A stretch of DNA of 64,000 nt from Leishmania mexicana MHOM/GT/2001/U1103. Taxonomy: Eukaryota; Euglenozoa; Kinetoplastea; Trypanosomatida; Trypanosomatidae. Numbering within the stretch: position 1 is the first letter of the stretch; every line of letters begins with the position of its first letter. Shown piece by piece: positions 59,501 to 64,000 of the stretch. A program made the translations under genes and the position numbers. A model generated the notes under the pieces. That model saw only the letters and a list, made by a program, of their open reading frames with translations. It did not search any database and was not told the DNA's origin. The stretch is taken from positions 224,594-288,593 of the forward strand of contig NC_018321.1 in the NCBI RefSeq assembly GCF_000234665.1, in the 5' to 3' direction.

Positions 59501-61873
59501 GGTGCCGACTGCCACAGTGTTCAGAGACACACTTCTCATCGGAGCGGCACCGACGCACAGTGCGACGCCACACTCGCTGGCCGCTGCACCACGAGAGCTG
59601 TCAGCCGCCACACTGGTGGGCAGTGATGCTTGCATCGGAGGAGCTCGTGAAGCGGGCGTAGCTTCCGTCCTCGCACTGCCCCATTCCTCATCCTTGTCAA
59701 CCGGCAACCGCGAAGCCATCAACGACGCCGATGGCGATCGCGCTGTCGCAAAGGGCGGTGAAGCCGTGCCACCGTCATCGGCTGCGCCATAGCGCTCTGA
59801 CACGAAATCCCTCAACAGCACCGCGTACTCCTGCAGCACTCGCCTCGCTGCATCTGCGTTATCAAGACCGCGCACACGGGGCCGCCCCTGGTGGTGGTAT
59901 TGTTGCCCTTTCTGCTGATGCTCTCGCCCAAGTGCAGCCCAACCAGCTGCAGCAGCCAGCACCTCGCTGTTGACGTCATCTACCGTCGCCTCCGCTACCA
60001 CGGCGCAGATCGGCACGACCAGGGAGCACGATGATACTGCACTAGACGCGATCTGGAGGGAGGCGCTAGTGTCATGGTGCAGAACAGGAGTCAAGCTGTC
60101 AACGGACCCTCTAGACAAGGAGGAAGTGCTCAGCGTAGCGCCGACCTCTGCGAGACAGGTGTGCGTGAGGGCAGCAAGGCTGTATCGACTGCTCCACGGC
60201 AGTAGCGGTGTGGGCAGATGGGCGGAGGCGGCGCGTCTCTCTGCTGCCAGGGCCGTCGTTGTGCGGTCTACGGCAGATCTGACTTCCTGACCCCCTGCGC
60301 TCTGTGGAGAGGAGGCCTTCAGTGGACGGTAGCCACAGGACACGCTGGGGCCGGCCACGTCCCACAACTTCCAGATACCAACTGGTGACAGCACTGCTGA
60401 CGCCGCTGAGAGCAGTGCGGCAGGACCGGATGAGCGACGCTTGTGACCGGCCTCGTCACCGAAGTAATCCATCGCACGCCGCGCCGTCCACGACGGCGGG
60501 TGTTGCGTCTCCTGGTGCTCCAGTGGTCTGACCGGCTCGCAGGAAACGATGAGGGTCACACACACGTGGCACATCCTCTCCTCTAGCGGCTCGCCTGCCG
60601 GCTGCAAGAACGCGAAGGCGGTCGGCGACGAGGACGACGCATTCGCCTCTGGATGCCCCGCCTCGCCTGTCAGAGGGTGAGTGCGCCGCCAGCCGACCGA
60701 GCACGACAGAGCCGCGTAGAGCACCGCCATGGCGTCGTGAATAGACTCCACACGCACATAGCAAGCTGCCGGTATGTCAGACGGGTGATCAACAGAGTCG
60801 TCCACCCCCTCCATTTCGTCGATCTCGGTGCGCAGCACGGCGCCAGAGAGCAGGTCTACCGTCGATCGCGGTCGCTGCAGCACAGAAGGATGGCGGAGCG
60901 GGGCCGCGTCGCGCACCTCCGTCACACTCATGGCTGCCACAACGCGGGTGTCAACAGGCGCGTCGGCCGGCGCGAAAAGACGGCTCAGCACGGCAGCGAA
61001 CAATCCGCCCAAAGCCTGGGATGACGGCGATACCGTCGTTGACGGTGCTCGCTGCCTCGATGGCCACCCCAGCGTGCCGCCAAAGAGGAAAGAGGAGCTG
61101 CCCGCGCCCTGCGGCCCCATTGTGAACGTCAGCACTTCACGGTTCTCTGCTGCGGCTGCTGCGGTTGTTGCCGAGGCACTGCGAATCCTGCGGCTACCTA
61201 CGCCTCCGTGCCGCTGCAAGAGCTCATCGGCGATAACTTCAGCCAGCCTCGCTGTGAGGCACGAGTCCGTGTAGGTGAGGCAAGCTGAGTCAGGCCCGTC
61301 AGCGTGATGTTGCGGCCGTACCGGACGTTTTTGCGCATCGTCGTTGGCGGCAGCGACTGAGTCGGCACCAAGCCCCTCGACAGCAATGAACGGCGTCTGC
61401 ACGACCACCTCCATCGTGGCTGGTCGCGCCGACGCGGAAGGGGAAGAAGAGGAGGTGGCAGAGCGATCGCCATCTCGCATGCCCAACCCGACGACTCTGC
61501 CAGCCTCCCCAGCAAGCGCTACCTCACCTCCGCGAGAGTGTTGGCCTCGACCCCGGCGGAGGACGTTGGATGCCGACAGTGGTGAAGCCAATGGCAAGTA
61601 GCGCCGACGCAGCACGCACAGTCGTGATGTCACCTCACTTGAAGTCGAGCCAGACGCTTTCGCAGATGGATCAATGTGCGTGTATGCGCCACCGGTGGTC
61701 GGACCGCTTGTGATGACACCCAAATTGGACGCCGCCAGCCCAGTTTCTTCTGCAGTCTCGCCCCTTCTCTGCTCATCCTCCATCCGCCATGACCGAGGCT
61801 CTCGCCAGCGCAGAGCCACGCACACACGCGGCAGGGGGGCCGTAGGGACGCGATCGCATCGGTTGCGCTCCAT
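56588..61873 (-). CDS. Kinesin-like protein with degenerate motor domain (probable pseudo-motor), coiled-coil tail
   Basis: 1761 residues from ATG 61873 (MERNRCDRV); an in-frame ATG at 61783 (MEDEQRRG) is an alternative. Decayed kinesin landmarks appear in the right order: SRLCVLRRRYLPLA near 50 (beta1), a P-loop-like GPQGAGSSSFLFGG near 252-265, NASSSSPTAFAF near 410 (switch I position), KLWDVAGPSVS near 500 (switch II), SLAALTHTCLAEVGATL near 565-580, LTPVLHHDTSASL near 592-604, and AAAAGWAAL near 640. The P-loop lacks the Lys and Thr that bind ATP, and the switch residues are changed, so ATP hydrolysis is unlikely. Low-complexity inserts stretch the domain to about 600 residues. Helical coiled-coil segments follow at about 1130-1240, 1380-1420 and at the C-terminus. 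Gene certain; kinesin ancestry likely but unproven. Confidence 0.8.
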   Translation of the reverse strand: MERNRCDRVPTAPLPRVCVALRWREPRSWRMEDEQRRGETAEETGLAASNLGVITSGPTTGGAYTHIDPSAKASGSTSSEVTSRLCVLRRRYLPLASPLSASNVLRRGRGQHSRGGEVALAGEAGRVVGLGMRDGDRSATSSSSPSASARPATMEVVVQTPFIAVEGLGADSVAAANDDAQKRPVRPQHHADGPDSACLTYTDSCLTARLAEVIADELLQRHGGVGSRRIRSASATTAAAAAENREVLTFTMGPQGAGSSSFLFGGTLGWPSRQRAPSTTVSPSSQALGGLFAAVLSRLFAPADAPVDTRVVAAMSVTEVRDAAPLRHPSVLQRPRSTVDLLSGAVLRTEIDEMEGVDDSVDHPSDIPAACYVRVESIHDAMAVLYAALSCSVGWRRTHPLTGEAGHPEANASSSSPTAFAFLQPAGEPLEERMCHVCVTLIVSCEPVRPLEHQETQHPPSWTARRAMDYFGDEAGHKRRSSGPAALLSAASAVLSPVGIWKLWDVAGPSVSCGYRPLKASSPQSAGGQEVRSAVDRTTTALAAERRAASAHLPTPLLPWSSRYSLAALTHTCLAEVGATLSTSSLSRGSVDSLTPVLHHDTSASLQIASSAVSSCSLVVPICAVVAEATVDDVNSEVLAAAAGWAALGREHQQKGQQYHHQGRPRVRGLDNADAARRVLQEYAVLLRDFVSERYGAADDGGTASPPFATARSPSASLMASRLPVDKDEEWGSARTEATPASRAPPMQASLPTSVAADSSRGAAASECGVALCVGAAPMRSVSLNTVAVGTDAAVTVPLSINVTGDAEDSTGFSLRPRAEADVRSTKLVDVPQDARHQAHADTRAVGAVRSTDEAALSTAPPATWAASVAATCATAATHAEAARLRRFHALFESESFDVGERAELAAAMRAVGQDEEPSFDTRDVMAHDGHHKQQTPLPQHTPRVGNSGSPPSVLRTGRRPGAGARTREPSSLEGLRAPLPSAPSHIGVEPAVHDSMADIDTTAVSLCHPQALLYDATIASQEEGPCAAEAVASTACDAAPHACEGPAHTPAPSLPPPDGALAAFLGPYCDEFVRLCDQMRADVQAWRAHEAAMLDQLSALAERHSRDIQEVATLQRRLAADFGSVDATPVSNGASTLLGARGSRTDVGALLRGALTDGDPDLATSRSVTFASTSTLIFEQLVRSEEKVAWLERQLVDWRRRAREASMLNMSSANVDAAPLIASEADDESALELSSSPPAVTSRGSATVGSLFSGVREDPAAPHMREAKALLQRLLQRCTRAYAAAQQRGDRWHAQLAQEQAAKSALQERVMQLEAELAGLRRQRSGAAASPYRHYPPSPTRDWASSGAHAGGASRPPTDSPPIRFTASPSHPAAALGSHSLYCTLDDVDAERSLLTAAPVSPIASDIAPSLPSSSVSRGLQRRGDDVADPATLWDRMNAQRLATHGRNSAGDPAGTDSFDAVSTQLAVLLSRAVQSGDVRAPSARADLHIGTVAASTSVAAPVSLFEIHVGASSAVSSRGPDSPFRRAASRPSASASFSFAGDAPQVAARTEDQAGNVESREPRQRRPPPSRPQHERRVEAGATPPSTTHRSACGIDEGTCDGEGLHHQVSAGTMKIGGGALVCAASHPPPSQCRATSAGELEVYPSAALEALGRAATQLEAEAVRLCCAAYNTSDTAPGSQYHVAAIERRQLCGGNEVAVRRDEEIRAVHPSSPSSLCQSMGQLRSATQAVQREARDAAERERAYLSAILFSSTAAGSD

Positions 61874-61968
61874 CAAAGTGGGGTTTTGTACAGGAGGTGA
61901 GTGAGTGTGTCGCCGCGCAGCAGTGTATCGGCGTTTAATTCTAGCAGATCAACCAGCATCCATCGCAT
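61873..61968 (-). other. Upstream ORF of 31 codons overlapping the kinesin-like start (TGATG)
   Basis: An ATG at 61968 opens a 31-codon frame ending in TGA at 61875-61873. The A of that stop is the first base of the ATG at 61873, so the two frames overlap as TGATG. An acceptor candidate at 62032 lies upstream, so the uORF could be on the mRNA. It may lower translation of the main frame or allow reinitiation. The peptide (MRWMLVDLLELNADTLLRGD at its start) has no known relatives that I recognise. Confidence 0.4.
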
Positions 61969-62031
61969 CAACGTGTGTGCGAGCGTGTCCAAACCGTACG
62001 GCGGACGCCTCTTTCGCTCTGTCTCCCAGCG

Positions 62032-62060
62032 CTTTGTGAAACCGGAGAAGGAAAACGATG
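62032..62060 (-). promoter_or_regulatory. Candidate trans-splice acceptor for the kinesin-like gene
   Basis: On the minus strand TTTTCCTTCTCCGGTTTCAC is followed by AAAG, with AG at 62033-62032, about 160 nt before ATG 61873 and 64 nt before the uORF. Confidence 0.35.
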
Positions 62061-62200
62061 AAGGTCAGACAGTACAGCGAGAGAAAAGACCAGGTACGGG
62101 TGTGTGGGCTGCTGCTGCCGCTGGAACGACGGTGCGATGTAGGGCGCCCTGCTTGACAACGCGCGGTCGCTCGCACTGGGAGCAGCTGTCCGCACGCATG

Positions 62201-62229
<29 letters not shown>
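62201..62229. repeat. (CA)n microsatellite
   Basis: Uninterrupted CA run on the plus strand, non-coding. Confidence 0.95.
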
Positions 62230-62231
<2 letters not shown>

Positions 62232-62523
62232 CCCGTAATGAAGCGGTGGAGAGGCAAGACACCCGAGATGCCTGCAGGAAAAGGCGAGGCGGCTCCCGAA
62301 GGAGACCCTGTGTTTCTGCCCCAGCGATGAGGAAGAAGACAAGGAGGAACGAGAAGTGCGGGGCGAGGATAACGGCCACCGTCCCGGAGACGTGTCTCTC
62401 TCCCGCCCCTCCGCCCACTGTCCCGTCGCTTCCCGTTCGTCCTGTGCGGATGCCGATGGTTGTCGCTCGATTCTTTTCGCGTGTTAGTCGGAGGAGGAGA
62501 GGGGGTGCACACTGCCGTCGCGT

Positions 62524-62537
62524 GGGGGGGGGGGGGG
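62524..62537. repeat. Poly(G) run, 14 bases
   Basis: A homopolymer G run on the plus strand, length prone to sequencing error. Confidence 0.9.
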
Positions 62538-63144
62538 CGCGTCCGCAGAGCACGAGAGGCACCGGCAAGGAGAGAAAAAAGGAAAGGGCGGGGGAGGGAG
62601 GGGGAAGGGGGGAGGTTCCGCACAACGCACAAGGCACACACACACACACACCACCCCCACCCCTCTCTCACTCTCTTCTGCTGACGTACACATACACGTG
62701 TGTGTTCATGTGACGTCGATGGCGATAGCGAGGCGGCGGCTCAGAGGCACGCACAGTCTGCGATGCGCAGGTAAGCCACCACGCACGCACACGGAAACCG
62801 CACAGCGAGAGAGGGGAAGGCGGGACTACATGAACTCTTTTCTTTCGACCATTCTACCACGCGATCAGGTCCAACGGAGTATGCGGACGCAAACAACGGC
62901 AGCTCATCGACCTCTCTCACTGCCTCTGAATCCGGCCATGCGTCTAGCGAGCGCTTCTTGTCCTTCCTCATCCCCTTCTTCGCACACATGCTGCGCCATC
63001 GGCACCAGACGGACACTCGGGTGGACTTGCATGCCTTGATCCAAGCGGGCCGCGTTCAGGGGCCTCCTCGGAGGCGGTCGCGGTGGCGTCTGTGGTTCGG
63101 GTATTAGGGAGTGATGTAGGCGCGTGCTGGATGAGCTCAAGGGG

Positions 63145-63183
63145 GAGGCTGGCCAGCCTCAGGCCAGGGTCCTCTGAGACCCT
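63145..63183. repeat. 16-bp perfect palindrome next to a 6-bp-stem hairpin
   Basis: GAGGCTGGCCAGCCTC (63145-63160) is a perfect inverted repeat with no spacer. Directly after it, AGGGTC (63166-63171) pairs with GACCCT (63178-63183) around a 6-base loop. Confidence 0.85.
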
Positions 63184-63339
63184 CTAACCTTCCTGAGCCA
63201 CTTCAAGCTGCAGCGTGTCATAATACAGCGTGAATCCTCTTCGTATGGGAGTCTGGAGGGCTCGATGGTGTTCTCGCCATGCCTCTGGCATCCGTGCCCC
63301 ATCAGCCCACCCCCGGTCGGATGTAAGAGACGCCGCACG

Positions 63340-63367
63340 TTTTTTTTTTTTGGGGGGGGGGGGGGGG
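63340..63367. repeat. T12-G16 homopolymer junction
   Basis: Twelve T bases run straight into sixteen G bases on the plus strand (C16-A12 on minus). It interrupts the minus-strand frames here and is prone to slippage in replication or sequencing. Confidence 0.95.
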
Positions 63368-63652
63368 CACATGCCTTGTGGGTTTCACTGTTACGGATAT
63401 CCTCGCGCCGCTCTCGTCTATCACTCGTGCTCCTTCTGGCCTCTGGATGTCTCGCTCGTATTCGATACGCCATGCCAGCTGTGCTTGACCGTGCGCGCGC
63501 GGTGCTCGCACCATTGGACCCTGGGCCCTGCTCCAGAGCGATCTTGTTGTCTGGAGGGGGGGGGGGCGTGCCTGGACGGCTTGCCCGCATGTGCGGCGAC
63601 AGTTGGGATGCTGCTATGAGTCTGTTGCGCAACGGGGGCATTCCGCCCTTTC

Positions 63653-64000
63653 CTAGATCCGCACCCCTCTAACGGGAGCGGGTGCGTCCAGTGAAGGGGG
63701 ACCGCGCGTAAGCGTATGCCAGCGCACAAAGAGCTCATGGCCTGTCGTCCTGAAGGGTGGTCGGGGGCAGCCATACACACGCGACGGTGGAAGTCCGTGC
63801 AGCGCGGGTGAGACGCGCATAATCAGCCCATTGCGTGCACGATCGTAGCGTGAAGCCAGGTGCGCTATGCGCGTCGGGTGGTTCGCAAATTGCGCGTGGC
63901 ATACTGGGCACAAAGCCTGGTCAGACGCCCTCTCATAGAAAACCACAGGCGGGGGTGGGGGTACCCTCCCCCCAAAGGCCAGCGGAGCAGCAGGCAGCAC
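63653..64000 (-). pseudogene. Partial ORF with degenerate C2H2-type finger, open at right edge
   Basis: The frame is open from the window edge (no ATG seen) for 115 codons to TAG at 63655-63653. It contains CPVCHAQFANHPTRIAHLAS followed by RYD. The two Cys (C-x2-C) and the His after 12 residues fit a C2H2 zinc finger, but the last His appears replaced (RY where RH is expected). The rest is Pro/Arg-rich. It may be the end of a retroposon ORF, or the end of an ordinary gene; the N-terminus lies outside the window. Confidence 0.3.

Larger units (their letters stand above)
61969..62899. other. Intergenic spacer upstream of the kinesin-like gene
   Basis: Nearly 1 kb without a gene. It has an acceptor candidate at 62032-62060, a CA run at 62201-62229, a 14-G run at 62524-62537, a purine tract near 62569-62613, and a CA run near 62637-62652. 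Confidence 0.65.
63140..64000 (-). mobile_element. Possible degenerate ingi/L1Tc-type retroposon remnant (DIRE-like), tentative
   Basis: This end of the window differs in texture from the other spacers: it has few simple repeats and carries broken protein-like frames on the minus strand. One partial frame has a damaged C2H2 finger, as found near the C-terminus of ingi/L1Tc ORFs. Leftward of it the minus strand ends in a C16-A12 junction (63340-63367), which could be a retroposon tail. Still further left, CCCTGGCCTGAGG-GGCCAGCC (63169 leftwards) resembles the 5' start of L1Tc-family elements as I remember it. Each mark is weak alone and none could be aligned. Confidence 0.3.

Noticed and set aside
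63145..63183. HDV-like self-cleaving ribozyme of the L1Tc type
   Set aside because: The GCCAGGG and CCCTGGC segments lack a second pairing strand at the right distance on either strand, so the core pairing cannot be drawn.

Overview
The window looks like a stretch of nuclear chromosome from a kinetoplastid, most probably a Leishmania species. It is GC-rich. All credible genes lie head to tail on the minus strand and none has a visible intron. They are separated by long non-coding spacers full of GT/CA, TA and purine or pyrimidine tracts, and many starts have a pyrimidine tract plus AG just upstream, as expected for spliced-leader trans-splicing. I see no Pol II promoter, tRNA, rRNA or CRISPR array. 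The whole window reads as part of one directional polycistronic unit transcribed from right to left. Genus is inferred from these features and from protein families; species cannot be told.

In order of transcription (right to left), the right end (about 62.9-64 kb) looks different from the rest. It has a partial ORF with a damaged C2H2-type finger, a T12-G16 homopolymer junction and a short perfect palindrome, and may be a degenerate ingi/L1Tc-type retroposon remnant. Next comes a 1761-residue protein whose N-terminal part resembles a badly decayed kinesin motor (56588-61873). It is preceded by a 31-codon upstream ORF that overlaps its start as TGATG. Then follow a compact ApaH-like PPP phosphatase (54705-55862), a coiled-coil protein (50310-53858), a probable mitochondrial protein (48502-49332), an RRM/RGG RNA-binding protein (46638-47555) and the clamp-loader subunit CTF18 (41554-45423).

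Further left are a 1197-residue coiled-coil protein (36645-40238), a Met-Gly-Cys protein likely to be myristoylated and palmitoylated (31276-33903), two large low-complexity proteins of unknown function (26396-29494 and 20511-24539), a MAP3K-like kinase with a PB1-like domain (14930-18703), and a PhzF-family protein with large insertions (10796-12397). After a 6.9-kb gap without a convincing gene, which holds a SIDER-like block at about 5.0-5.6 kb, the left edge cuts a large predicted secreted or membrane glycoprotein (1-3864).

The genes do not form an obvious pathway, which is normal for kinetoplastid polycistrons, where co-transcription does not imply shared function. Regulation is expected after transcription, through splice-site choice and 3' UTR elements. 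The best leads are the kinesin-like pseudo-motor with its overlapping upstream ORF, the PB1-containing MAP3K with two possible starts, the dually acylated unknown protein, the insertion-bearing PhzF protein and the small ApaH-like phosphatase. I did not find convincing evidence for a wholly new multi-gene system.
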